NCBI GenBank assembly: GCA_022823945.1
Contig: JAJEBK010000018.1
Coordinates: 26,987 to 90,986 of the forward strand
Source: Anaerolineae bacterium
GTDB taxonomy: Bacteria > Chloroflexota > Anaerolineae > Aggregatilineales > Phototrophicaceae
DNA: 64,000 bases
Reading direction: 5' to 3'
Shown: piece by piece, positions 25,402-33,929 of the stretch
How positions within the stretch are numbered: the first letter of the stretch is position 1
How the letters are laid out: each line of letters begins with the position of its first letter
Made by a program: the position numbers and the translations under genes
Notes under the pieces: generated by a model
What the model was told of the DNA's origin: nothing
Seen by the model: the letters and a program-made list of their open reading frames with translations, nothing else
Database searches by the model: none

Positions 25402-25453
25402 GGCAGGGCAGTCGGAATAAAGACAGCGCAAATCAGACAGAAGGGAGACGACC

Positions 25454-26014
25454 ATGCCGGTGCTGGAACGGCTGATTGATGCCGATGCCTTTTTGGAGAT
25501 GGAACTCCTGCCGGAATACCGGGACAACGAGTATGAGTTGATCGATGGAGAAATGGTAAATATGACTGCACCGGGTATCGGCCATGGACTGCTCGCGGGA
25601 GTGATGTTCATGTTTTTGTGGAATCATGTGACAGAATATGATCTTGGCACGGTTGCGGTAGAAGCAGGCTTTCGCTCTACTCATGACCCACATCTTGTGC
25701 TGCGCCCCGATGTCGCGTTTATAAGTTATGCCGCGCTGCCCAAGAAAGGGCGCAAAGGTTTATCGCCTGTCATGCCAGATTTGGCGGTGGAGATCGCTTC
25801 GCCAAGCGATACCCTGTCGGCACTGCGTGAGAAAACCGGGTTATACCTGCGCAATGGCACGCGGCTGGTGTGGCTGGTATTCCCGGATGACGAGCGCGTC
25901 GAAGTGCACAGCAACAGCGGCGAGCGCCAGTCCCTGGGCATCAACGAGACCTTGACCGGCGGCGATGCGCTGTCCGGCTTCAGGCTGGAGCTGGGGCGGC
26001 TGTTTGCCTTGTGA
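25454..26014 (+). CDS. Uma2-family protein, array copy 3
   Basis: 186 residues. The central segment (NMTAPGIGHGLLAGVMFMFLWNHVTEYDLG...) is again distinct, while the flanks match copies 1 and 2 nearly base for base. PDLAVEIASPSDT and the C-terminal GFRLELGRLFAL are kept. Its TGA overlaps the GTG start of the TrmH-like gene (GTGA), so translation of the two is coupled. Confidence 0.85.
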   Translation: MPVLERLIDADAFLEMELLPEYRDNEYELIDGEMVNMTAPGIGHGLLAGVMFMFLWNHVTEYDLGTVAVEAGFRSTHDPHLVLRPDVAFISYAALPKKGRKGLSPVMPDLAVEIASPSDTLSALREKTGLYLRNGTRLVWLVFPDDERVEVHSNSGERQSLGINETLTGGDALSGFRLELGRLFAL

Positions 26015-26688
26015 GCGGGCCTGTGCCTACCCAAGCGCGCCTGCAAAAGCTGAAACGCGCGGCGAGTCAACGTCAACCTGGCTTGACGATCGTGACTCAA
26101 GATGTCTTCGACCCGCACAACCTGGGCGCGATTGCCCGCAGTTGTGATGCTTTCGGCGTCCAGCACCTGCATGTCATCTTCGAGAGCAGCGACCCATTCG
26201 ACCCCAAGACAATCGGCAAAAACAGCTCTACCGCCACCAACAAATGGTTGCAATACCACACGCATTTCGATAGCGAAAAAGCCTTGCGCTCGTTGAAAAA
26301 CGATGGCTGGCAAGTGGTCGCGACCGTGCTGGACGATGCTGCCGAGTCGCTGTTTGATGCGGATTTTGGTCAGCCTTGCCTGGCCTTGCTGCTGGGAAAC
26401 GAGCGCGACGGACTTTCGCAGCGCGCGCTGGAACTCGCCGACCGGCGCGTAACCATCCCCATGCGCGGCATTGCGCAAAGCCTGAATGTTTCGGTTACGG
26501 CGGCGCTATGCTTGTACGAGATCACACGCCAGCGGCAGGCTCTTTCCCCAGAGCGCCTGCAAAACACAGCCGAGCAGACCACGCAGACCTTGAATTACTT
26601 TCTGGAGATGCACGCGCATTTGGGGCGGCGCAGCAAGCAGCAGCGCAAACTGCGAGCGAAACAGCGACTGTCAAAAAAGCCCCGCTAG
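26011..26688 (+). CDS. TrmH/SpoU-family RNA 2'-O-methyltransferase
   Basis: 225 residues. The three SPOUT motifs are clear: FDPHNLGAIARSCDAFGV, LLGNERDGLS and IPMRGIAQSLNVSVTAAL. Members methylate ribose in tRNA (G18, TrmH) or rRNA; the order and short N-terminus fit TrmH. The C-terminus is strongly basic (RRSKQQRKLRAKQRLSKKPR), probably RNA-binding. It starts at GTG 26011, overlapping the third Uma2 stop, and ends with a 4-base convergent overlap with the DUF3090 gene. Confidence 0.87.
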   Translation: MSGPVPTQARLQKLKRAASQRQPGLTIVTQDVFDPHNLGAIARSCDAFGVQHLHVIFESSDPFDPKTIGKNSSTATNKWLQYHTHFDSEKALRSLKNDGWQVVATVLDDAAESLFDADFGQPCLALLLGNERDGLSQRALELADRRVTIPMRGIAQSLNVSVTAALCLYEITRQRQALSPERLQNTAEQTTQTLNYFLEMHAHLGRRSKQQRKLRAKQRLSKKPR

Positions 26689-27251
26689 GTCCAATAAAAA
26701 ATGATGCGTCCGTTCTGCCGCGCGTCTGGTCGGCCCGATTTGACTGTGTCCACGGCATGCAGGCTGAGCGCGCGCATCTGCTGGCGCGTGCACCACATGC
26801 GCACCACCATGGGATCGCCTTCGTCTCCAGCATAAGGATTGAAGAAGTCGGCCACGCTGTCGGCGTCATCCACATCCAGTTCATCAAATTCGTCGTCCAG
26901 CTCATCCGGATCACTGGGTACATATTCGGTCGCCACCAGGATGATCTGGTCGCGGTCGCGGTCGTGCGCCAAGCCCATTTGGGCGATGCGAAATAGCGGC
27001 TCGATCGGCTCGCGCAATTCCATATCCAGTTGGCTGAAATCGGCTTCTGTAGCGGTGTTTTCACGCGAATCGATATCATCCAGCATCTCTGTGATGGCGG
27101 CCGACAGGGCATGCGCTTGCTCTTTTTCAATCGTAAACGAGACGATGCGATTGTCCTTGCCCGCTTGCAAGTGAAAGGTACGTTGTCCTTTGGGGCCGAT
27201 CGTGCCAACCGTGACGAAGTCGACCGGATTCAGTTCAATCACATTGCTCAT
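26685..27251 (-). CDS. DUF3090-family protein
   Basis: 188 residues from ATG 27251, overlapping the phosphatase stop by ATGA. The upstream 118 residues of the track ORF are a shadow. The opening NPVDFVTVGTIGPKGQRTFHLQAG is characteristic of DUF3090, known mainly from Actinobacteria and Chloroflexota, where it is usually adjacent to the MSMEG_4193-type phosphatase. A long acidic stretch (SDPDELDDEFDELDVDDADS) lies in the middle. The exact function is unknown. Confidence 0.85.
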   Translation of the reverse strand: MSNVIELNPVDFVTVGTIGPKGQRTFHLQAGKDNRIVSFTIEKEQAHALSAAITEMLDDIDSRENTATEADFSQLDMELREPIEPLFRIAQMGLAHDRDRDQIILVATEYVPSDPDELDDEFDELDVDDADSVADFFNPYAGDEGDPMVVRMWCTRQQMRALSLHAVDTVKSGRPDARQNGRIIFYWT

Positions 27252-27913
27252 TGCGCCCCTCCATTCCGCGGCGATTGCTCGTCCGTCTTGCCGCGCGCCG
27301 ATTTCAGCGCCTGCAGGTGCGCGGTGTCGTTCATGTTCACTATGAAGGGTCGGCTGTGCCCCAGCTGCAAAGTGCTGATGGAGGCGGGCGAAATCACGAT
27401 GCGCTGGAATACATCCAGATGCATGCCCAAATAATGCGCCAATGTCATTTTGATCAGGTCGGCATGAAAGACCAGCGCGATCAGCTGATTGGGATGAAGC
27501 TGCACCAGCGCTTCGATGGCATCGACGATGCGCGTTTGTACGCCGCGCATGGATTCGCCTTCGGGGAAGACCGCCCGCGATGGATATTCCTGCACGACCG
27601 CCCACATCTTGCGCTTCGATAACTCGGCGATCGCCTTGCCCTGCCAGGCACCATAACGCACCTCGCCGATTTGTTCACTTGCCTGGATGGTCAAGCGCGG
27701 ATGATGCGCAACGATGGCGGCGGCTGTTTCCATAGTGCGCTCGATGGGGCTGGCATAGAGATGGTCGAGCGGTGCTGCTGCCAAACGCGTTCCCAGCGCC
27801 TCGGCTTGCGCGCGGCCTTCATCGTTCAGGTGCACACCGGCTGTCCAACCCGCCAACTTGCCCGTCTTCACGAAGTCGTTGACCGCGTGGCGTATTAGCA
27901 AAATCGTCGTCAT
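27248..27913 (-). CDS. Histidine phosphatase, MSMEG_4193 type
   Basis: 221 residues. The catalytic phosphohistidine motif LIRHAVNDF is at the N-terminus, followed by LYASPIERTMETA, the acid motif EVRYGAWQGK, and the second His in LVFHADLIKM. The RHA variant followed by N and the DUF3090 neighbour point to the MSMEG_4193 subfamily, whose substrate is unknown. It is coupled to the DUF3090 gene. The third usual partner (SCO1664-like kinase fold) is not in the window. Confidence 0.85.
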   Translation of the reverse strand: MTTILLIRHAVNDFVKTGKLAGWTAGVHLNDEGRAQAEALGTRLAAAPLDHLYASPIERTMETAAAIVAHHPRLTIQASEQIGEVRYGAWQGKAIAELSKRKMWAVVQEYPSRAVFPEGESMRGVQTRIVDAIEALVQLHPNQLIALVFHADLIKMTLAHYLGMHLDVFQRIVISPASISTLQLGHSRPFIVNMNDTAHLQALKSARGKTDEQSPRNGGAQ

Positions 27914-28062
27914 AAGTGGCTTCGCCGCTGCCAGTGAATTCTCTAGAGCATATCATATTCGCCAGCTCATCGGCTAGCCAGTCTGCGCATAGCCGCCGGT
28001 TGCTGTGTATGATACCAGAGGCGCGGCTCAAGTCGCGCAGTCTGCGCGTCAGGAGAAGAGGC

Positions 28063-28881
28063 ATGCAATTCGCCATCAATTATTCGCCGCAAGCGCTGCA
28101 GCTGTGGCGCGAGGGCTTGATCACAGTCGACCTCTTCAAGTGCCCGGACTGGCCCGACCTGGTCGCCGAGGTCAGCCGCTACCATGCGCTGTATGTGCAT
28201 TGCAGCCTGATTGTCGGGCTGGGAAAGCTGGCAGATGTCGACATGGAGGCGCTGGCTCGCTGGCTGGATACGGGCGAAACGAAAGTCATCAACACACATC
28301 TTGTCGCGTTGCGCTCCACATTTGCGCCCGGCGAACGCGTAGATGCCGACGCCATCGTCTCGCACATCGTCCACGAGCTGGAGCCGCTCTGCAACCGCTT
28401 CGGCGCGGAACGCATCTTGGTCGAAAACCTGACTTGCCCATTGCGCGGCTGGGGCGCAGACCAACTGCCCGCATCAGTCGACCCCGCAGTGATTACGGCA
28501 GTCTGCGAACGCAGCGGCTGCGGCCTCTTGCTCGATCTGGCGCACGCCACGCTCGCTTGTGAAGGCACAGGGCGCGACGATATCCGCGGCTATCTCGATG
28601 CCATGCCCGTGCACAGGCTGCGCGAACTGCATGTAGTCGGCATCCAACCCGAACCCGATGAGCTGGGCATACGCCACGACCACTTCGCCCTGACCGAAAG
28701 CGACTGGGCAATCGCGGAATACGCGCTGGGGCAGATCCGCGCGGGCAAATGGCGGCATCCCGAGCGCATGGCGTTTGAATATGGGGGCATCGGCGAGAGG
28801 TTCGCTTTCCGCAGCGATCCAGCTGTTATGGCAGGGCAGGCTCCGCGTCTTTACGCCCTTGCCAAATCGGCATGTCCATGA
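28063..28881 (+). CDS. DUF692/MNIO-family putative multinuclear iron oxidase
   Basis: 272 residues from ATG 28063 (AGGAGAAGAGG upstream); the track's first 49 residues are rejected. A TIM-barrel with metal-ligand-type motifs in the expected order: YVHCSLIVG, VINTHLV, ILVENLTCP, LLDLAHATLAC, LRELHVVGI and RHDHFALTESDW. DUF692 enzymes (such as MbnB and TglH) use two or three iron ions to modify Cys in ribosomal peptides. No partner protein or Cys-rich precursor was found next to it. The subfamily is uncertain, and a xylose-isomerase-like TIM barrel is the alternative. Confidence 0.6.
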   Translation: MQFAINYSPQALQLWREGLITVDLFKCPDWPDLVAEVSRYHALYVHCSLIVGLGKLADVDMEALARWLDTGETKVINTHLVALRSTFAPGERVDADAIVSHIVHELEPLCNRFGAERILVENLTCPLRGWGADQLPASVDPAVITAVCERSGCGLLLDLAHATLACEGTGRDDIRGYLDAMPVHRLRELHVVGIQPEPDELGIRHDHFALTESDWAIAEYALGQIRAGKWRHPERMAFEYGGIGERFAFRSDPAVMAGQAPRLYALAKSACP

Positions 28882-28907
28882 ATTTCGCCATTGCCGGGCA
28901 GTTGCCT

Positions 28908-31787
28908 TTAGGACCGGCGCGACTCGACGAATTCAATTGCGGACAGCAGCATGTCCAGGCCCCTCGCGCGATTGCCGCTCAGATGCAGGCGGATGGCGCG
29001 GCGTCCGTGCCCTTGCAGCGCTTGCAGATCACCAGCTGCCTGGGCTGCGAAAAGGGTGCCGAAGCTGTAGTCAAAACCGGGAATGGACAGGTCGGGTGCG
29101 GCATCGGCGGTCAACTGCCAAAAGACGCCATTGTCGCCGCCGCCTTTGTGATATTGCCCGGTGCTGTGCAAGTAGCGCGGACCATAACCGATCGTAACGG
29201 CGCGTTTGGTCACATGGCGCAGTCGCCGCTGCACTTGTTCCAGCATGCGCGCTTCTTCGGCAGTTGGCGTGAAGTAAACGAGCAGCGCAAAGTAATCGCC
29301 AGCTTTGGTGCCGGCCATTTGCGCGCCGATCACCTGAACGACATCGCTGCCATTGAAGCCATGCTGCCGGCAGAGCTCGCGCAGGGGACCAAGCGTGTGT
29401 TCGTTCGCGTAAAGCTGTAACGATTCGCGCGTCATTACGGGCGCGGACTGTGGCAGGCTGCCCGACTGGCGGACTGTATCCAACAGCGCTTGGGTGGCAT
29501 CTTTTGCTTCGGTCACATTGGGCTCGTCGAAAGGATTTACGCTCAGCAAAGCGCCGGCGATGGCGGTGGCATATTCCCAGCGCAAAAATTCGCCAGCGAT
29601 CGCCAGCGTGTCTTCCAGGCGCAGGGTGACGCGCGGATGCCCGGCTTCGCGCAAGGTGCGCACAGCTGCGTCCATCTGAGCCACATCGGCGTCATCGTCC
29701 ACGCGCAAATAGACAAACAGGCGGTCGGTCACATAATCGTGCGGCAAGCCAATCGCCGCTCCCACCACTGGCAGCGCGCCTTTGCCTTCTTTGCCCAGGC
29801 TTTCCGCCAGCAGTTGCTCTGCCCAATCGCCGAAGCTGCGCAGCGACTCGCTGGTGTAGATGGTGATTTTGTCTCTGCCTTGCAGCGCCAGCGCGCCGAT
29901 GACCGCGCCCAACAGCAAGCCGGGATGATAATGCGCCGGGATGCCTTCGCCGATGGTGCCCAGCATGGTATCCGCCCGCTCCCACAAGCCCGCCAAATCC
30001 AGCCCAATCAAAGCTGCGGGCACCATGCCGAAGTAGCTCAACGCGCTGTAACGGCCGCCGATATCCGCGGGATTGAGAAATAATTCGCGCACACCAGTTT
30101 GTTTGGCGGCTTGCTCCAGACGCGAGCCAGGATCGGTGATGACGATGAACTGCTCGCCAGCGCCGCCCGTCTTCTCCCAGAAATAATGATCGAGCGCCAG
30201 AGTCTCGACAGTGCCGCCGGACTTGCTGGCGACCACGAAGAGCGTACTTTCCAGCTCAATGGCGTCTTCGACCTGGCTGATGCGCGCGGGGTCGGTGCTG
30301 TCCAGCACGATCAGTTGTGGGAAGCCAGCTTGCCGACCAAATGTGCGCGCCAGCACTTCGGGAGCAAGTGAACTGCCGCCCATACCCAGCAGTAGAACAT
30401 GCCGCCACTGTCCACCCCGCACACTTTCTTGCAGGGCGGACAAGCGCTCGCGGTCGATAGTCGTGGCGATATCCAGCCAGCCCAGCCGCTTGGCGATTTT
30501 GTCGATGGTTGGCGCGTGGTTCTTCCACAAGCTGCCATCTTTGTTCCACAAGCGCGCATTTGCCAATTGCTCGTCCAGGTGGTCTATGGCCTCGTCCACC
30601 GCGCCGTGATAGATGCCCAGCGCCAGCTTGGTGCGCTCAATGATGCCGCTGCGCAACAAGGTTCGTTTGGCAGCCACCTGCGAGATCAATTTTTCAAAGG
30701 CGTCAATGAAGGCATCCACGCCATCGTCTTGCAGGCGAGTCGTTACTTGTGCCAGGTCGACCCCCAGCTCTGCCAGGCGGTCCAGCGCTTCGTCGGGCGG
30801 CAAAAAGCCTGGCATGTCTTTTGACAGGGTGTCGGCGGCAGTGCCATGATCTTTGAAGGCGGCCAGTGTCGCTGGCGGCAGCGTGTTGACGGTGTGCGCG
30901 CCGATCAAATTATCGACATACAACGTGTCGGAATAAGCGGGATTCTTGGTGCCGGTGGAGGCCCAAAGCGGACGTTGCGCCTGGGCGCCAGCAGCTCGCA
31001 GTTGCTCAAAACGTTCGCCTTCAAAGATGCGCTGGAAAGAGCGATACGCCAGCTTGGCGTTGGCGATAGCGGTTTGCCCCAGCAGCCGGCTGTTGGCGCT
31101 GATGCGGGCTGTGTCTTGCCGCAGCTGTGCCGCGCGGATGTTGTTCTCGAGGATGTGGTCGACCATCACATCAATGCGGCTCAAAAAGAAACTGGCCACC
31201 GAAGCCACGTGTGTAACATCTTCGCCAGCAGCCAGTCGTCGCTCCAGCCCGCGAATGAAGGCTTCGGCAACTTGCTCATAATTGTTGATGGCAAAGATGA
31301 GCGTCACATTGACATTGATGCCGGCCCCGATCGCCGCTTCGATCGCCGGGATGCCCTGGGGCGTCGCCGGGATTTTTATCATCAGGTTGGGGCGGTCGAC
31401 CGTGCTGAAGAGGCGCTGGGCTTCGTCGATTGTGCCTTGCGTGTCGCGCGCCAACAGTGGCGAAACTTCCAGGCTTACATAACCATCGCCGCCGCCGCTG
31501 CGCTCATAGATCGGTCGGAAGAGGTCGGTCGCATTTTGGATGTCCTCGATCGCCAGCGCCTCGTAGATATCGGGCGCGTCCAGATCCAGCATAGTCATGA
31601 TAGCGCTGTCATAAGTGTCGGAATCGCCGATGGCTTTCTGAAAGATAGACGGGTTGGAAGTCACCCCCAGCACGCCTTCTGTTTCGATGCGGCTTTGCAG
31701 CCCGCCATTGCGCAGGTCATCGCGGTGAATGTAATCGAGCCAGGCGCTCTGTCCGAAATTCTGAATCTCCAGCAAGGGATTGCTCAT
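28908..31787 (-). CDS. tal-pgi: Bifunctional transaldolase / glucose-6-phosphate isomerase
   Basis: 959 residues. Residues 1-~370 are a transaldolase (GVTSNPSIFQKAI, the Schiff-base Lys in LMIKIPATPQG, NVTLIFAINNY). Residues ~380-959 are a phosphoglucose isomerase with the SIS motifs FVVASKSGGTVETLALDHYF and GGRYSALSYFG, and a C-terminal region with YKGGGDNG-like HKGGGDNGVFWQL. The protein links the pentose phosphate pathway to glycolysis, consistent with the nearby PFK gene. The fusion is a known arrangement. Confidence 0.93.
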   Translation of the reverse strand: MSNPLLEIQNFGQSAWLDYIHRDDLRNGGLQSRIETEGVLGVTSNPSIFQKAIGDSDTYDSAIMTMLDLDAPDIYEALAIEDIQNATDLFRPIYERSGGGDGYVSLEVSPLLARDTQGTIDEAQRLFSTVDRPNLMIKIPATPQGIPAIEAAIGAGINVNVTLIFAINNYEQVAEAFIRGLERRLAAGEDVTHVASVASFFLSRIDVMVDHILENNIRAAQLRQDTARISANSRLLGQTAIANAKLAYRSFQRIFEGERFEQLRAAGAQAQRPLWASTGTKNPAYSDTLYVDNLIGAHTVNTLPPATLAAFKDHGTAADTLSKDMPGFLPPDEALDRLAELGVDLAQVTTRLQDDGVDAFIDAFEKLISQVAAKRTLLRSGIIERTKLALGIYHGAVDEAIDHLDEQLANARLWNKDGSLWKNHAPTIDKIAKRLGWLDIATTIDRERLSALQESVRGGQWRHVLLLGMGGSSLAPEVLARTFGRQAGFPQLIVLDSTDPARISQVEDAIELESTLFVVASKSGGTVETLALDHYFWEKTGGAGEQFIVITDPGSRLEQAAKQTGVRELFLNPADIGGRYSALSYFGMVPAALIGLDLAGLWERADTMLGTIGEGIPAHYHPGLLLGAVIGALALQGRDKITIYTSESLRSFGDWAEQLLAESLGKEGKGALPVVGAAIGLPHDYVTDRLFVYLRVDDDADVAQMDAAVRTLREAGHPRVTLRLEDTLAIAGEFLRWEYATAIAGALLSVNPFDEPNVTEAKDATQALLDTVRQSGSLPQSAPVMTRESLQLYANEHTLGPLRELCRQHGFNGSDVVQVIGAQMAGTKAGDYFALLVYFTPTAEEARMLEQVQRRLRHVTKRAVTIGYGPRYLHSTGQYHKGGGDNGVFWQLTADAAPDLSIPGFDYSFGTLFAAQAAGDLQALQGHGRRAIRLHLSGNRARGLDMLLSAIEFVESRRS

Positions 31788-31937
31788 TGGGTCGCCGCCT
31801 CCCGACGTTATGCAGCTTGCCTGTCTGGCGTCATTTTAACAGGCTTGGTGGCGCAGGGCAATCGCATCAAAATGTGTTGAACTGGGGGAACTCAATGCTG
31901 GCAAAGGCTGAATCTGGGCAGTGCGGGCTTGTTCTGG

Positions 31938-32312
31938 TTATTCAACGATGCTTTCGACCATGCCCTCGCGAGCGAGAATGATGCCCTCGAGGCGCGCCAG
32001 GCGCTGGGTATTGTCGTCCACTTTGTCTTCTATACGGCGCAGGTCCGCGCGAATCTTGGCGTTTTCTGATCGATACTCTGCGCGCGACTCGCTGATTTCA
32101 CGGCGCAATTCTGAAATATGGGCAAGCATTTCCTCACGCAAGGCGGCGTTGCCAGCAAGCATTTCCTCGCGCAGGGCGGCGTTGTCGGCTTTGAGTTCCT
32201 TACGCAGATCATCATACCGTTTCTCCAGAACATGTTGTATGCGCCACACCGCGCCCAAAATCGCCAGGATTGTAATGACGAGTTCTAAAGAAAGGTTCGT
32301 GTCGAAATTCAC
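31938..32312 (-). CDS. Single-span membrane protein with a coiled coil
   Basis: About 124 residues. GTG 32312 has GGAG upstream and is preferred to the track start at 32333. One N-terminal helix (LSLELVITILAILGAVWRI) precedes a long charged coiled coil with two copies of NAALREEMLAG and heptads up to DNTQRLARLEGII. Same design as the protein at 11519-11947. Function unknown. Confidence 0.6.
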   Translation of the reverse strand: MNFDTNLSLELVITILAILGAVWRIQHVLEKRYDDLRKELKADNAALREEMLAGNAALREEMLAHISELRREISESRAEYRSENAKIRADLRRIEDKVDDNTQRLARLEGIILAREGMVESIVE

Positions 32313-32498
32313 TTCAAACTCCAACCTGCCCAATCTCTGCTGCTAGCTAAGTCTAGCGCAGTTTTTCAAGATTTCCAAGTTGACTTGACGCCGCGTCAAG
32401 CAAATTCTGCATCCGCGCCCAGCCTTTCACTCTGTGCCCTCGGTGTCCTCTGTGGTTAAATCTATCTATCCGATTGCCATTTTCTGCGAGCAGCAACC

Positions 32499-33929
32499 AT
32501 GACTGACACCACAAAAAGCGAAAAACCCGCCATCACCGAGCAGCCGCCCATCACGACCGCGCATAGAATCTCGCTGCCCGGAGGTGAGCTTGCCTATAGC
32601 GCCACAGCGGGTATGTTGCCGCTCAAAGACGAACAGGGCGAGATCGCCGCGCAGATCTTCTACACTGCCTATCAGTTGGATTCCGCCGACAGCGCCGCTC
32701 GCCCCTTGATCTTCGTCTTCAATGGGGGACCCGGCTCGGCGTCGATCTGGCTGCATATAGGCGCGCTGGGACCCAAACGCGTCGACATGGGCGCAAAAGG
32801 TTTTATGCCGCCGCCGCCCTACAAGCTCATCAACAACGCGCATACCTGGCTCGATCTGGGCGACCTGGTCTTCATCGACCCGGTTGGCACAGGTTATTCT
32901 CGCGCGGCAGACCCGGACGATAACAAGAAGTACTGGGGGCTGGAAGCTGATTTGGAAGCGGTGGGCGAGTTCATCCGCCTGTATCTGTCGCGCAACAAAC
33001 GTTGGACATCGCCGCTGTATCTGGCTGGCGAGAGCTATGGCACGACGCGCGCAGCGGGCTTGGCAGGCTATTTGATCGACCGCGGCATCGCTTTCAACGG
33101 CATCGCCCTGATCTCCACCGTGATGAACTTTCAGACCATCCGCTTCACCAAAGGCAACGACCTGCCTTATGCGCTCTATGTGCCCAGCTATTGCGCCTCT
33201 GCTCATTATCACGGCGCGCTTTCTGACGAGCTAAATGCGCGGGAATTGCGACCTTTGCTGCAAGAAGTGGCGGACTGGGCGGAAGGCGACTACACAATCG
33301 CGCTGGCAAAGGGCGATCGCTTGACCGACGAAGAGCGAGGGGCGGTGGCGGAGCGACTTGCGCAATACACCGGTTTGTCGACTCGTTTTGTACTGGGCGC
33401 AGATTTGCGCATCAACATCATGAGCTTTTGCAAAGAGCTGCTGCGCGATGACAAGCGGGCGATCGGGCGGCTGGATTCGCGTTTTGTGGGCATCATGGCT
33501 TCGGCCGAGGGGCAGAGCTTCGACTTCGACCCGTCCATGCACGCCATCGTCCCGCCCTACAATGCCGTCTTCAACCAATACATCCGCGAGCAACTGGGCT
33601 TCCATAGCGACTTGAATTACGAGATATTGAGCTTCCGCGTCAATGCGAACTGGCAGTACGCGGGTGGCGAATTCCCCGATACCAGCGAGGGACTGCGCGC
33701 GGCTTTCGCCAAGAATCCCTTCATGCGCGTGTTGGTGGCGCAAGGCTATTATGACCTGGCCACACCATTCCAGGCTGCCTATTATTCGCTGGCGCACATG
33801 GGCTTGGACAACACTCTGCGCGACAATGTCACAATCGCCGAATACGAAGCCGGGCACATGATGTACCTGCACGAAGCCTCGCTGGCAAAACTGAAGGCAG
33901 ATGCGGCGGAATTTATTCAGGCCTCATAG
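32499..33929 (+). CDS. Serine carboxypeptidase-like peptidase (family S10)
   Basis: 476 residues, alpha/beta hydrolase fold. The oxyanion motif FNGGPGSAS, the nucleophile elbow GESYGTTRAAG, the Asp in GYYDLATPFQAAYYS and the His in EAGHMMYLH give the complete Ser-Asp-His triad. No signal peptide, so the enzyme is probably cytoplasmic, unlike the secreted or vacuolar eukaryotic relatives. It ends with a 13-base convergent overlap with the glycosylase gene. Confidence 0.87.
   Translation: MTDTTKSEKPAITEQPPITTAHRISLPGGELAYSATAGMLPLKDEQGEIAAQIFYTAYQLDSADSAARPLIFVFNGGPGSASIWLHIGALGPKRVDMGAKGFMPPPPYKLINNAHTWLDLGDLVFIDPVGTGYSRAADPDDNKKYWGLEADLEAVGEFIRLYLSRNKRWTSPLYLAGESYGTTRAAGLAGYLIDRGIAFNGIALISTVMNFQTIRFTKGNDLPYALYVPSYCASAHYHGALSDELNARELRPLLQEVADWAEGDYTIALAKGDRLTDEERGAVAERLAQYTGLSTRFVLGADLRINIMSFCKELLRDDKRAIGRLDSRFVGIMASAEGQSFDFDPSMHAIVPPYNAVFNQYIREQLGFHSDLNYEILSFRVNANWQYAGGEFPDTSEGLRAAFAKNPFMRVLVAQGYYDLATPFQAAYYSLAHMGLDNTLRDNVTIAEYEAGHMMYLHEASLAKLKADAAEFIQAS

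Larger units (their letters stand above)
24233..26014 (+). repeat. Tandem array of three mosaic Uma2 gene units (~608-613 bp period)
   Basis: Three head-to-tail units. Conserved blocks are the first ~105 bases of each gene, the last ~240 bases, and the spacer (GCAGTCGGAATAAA..CAGCGCAAATCAGACAGAAGGGAGACGACC, present before copies 2 and 3). The ~215-base central block of each unit is different. Confidence 0.8.

Noticed and set aside
27252-27605. N-terminal extension of the DUF3090 ORF
   Set aside because: The 118 extra residues overlap the phosphatase gene and are Arg/His-rich; the ATG at 27251 gives the family start.
30846-31880. 344-residue ORF antisense to tal-pgi
   Set aside because: The sense frame has the full transaldolase motifs.
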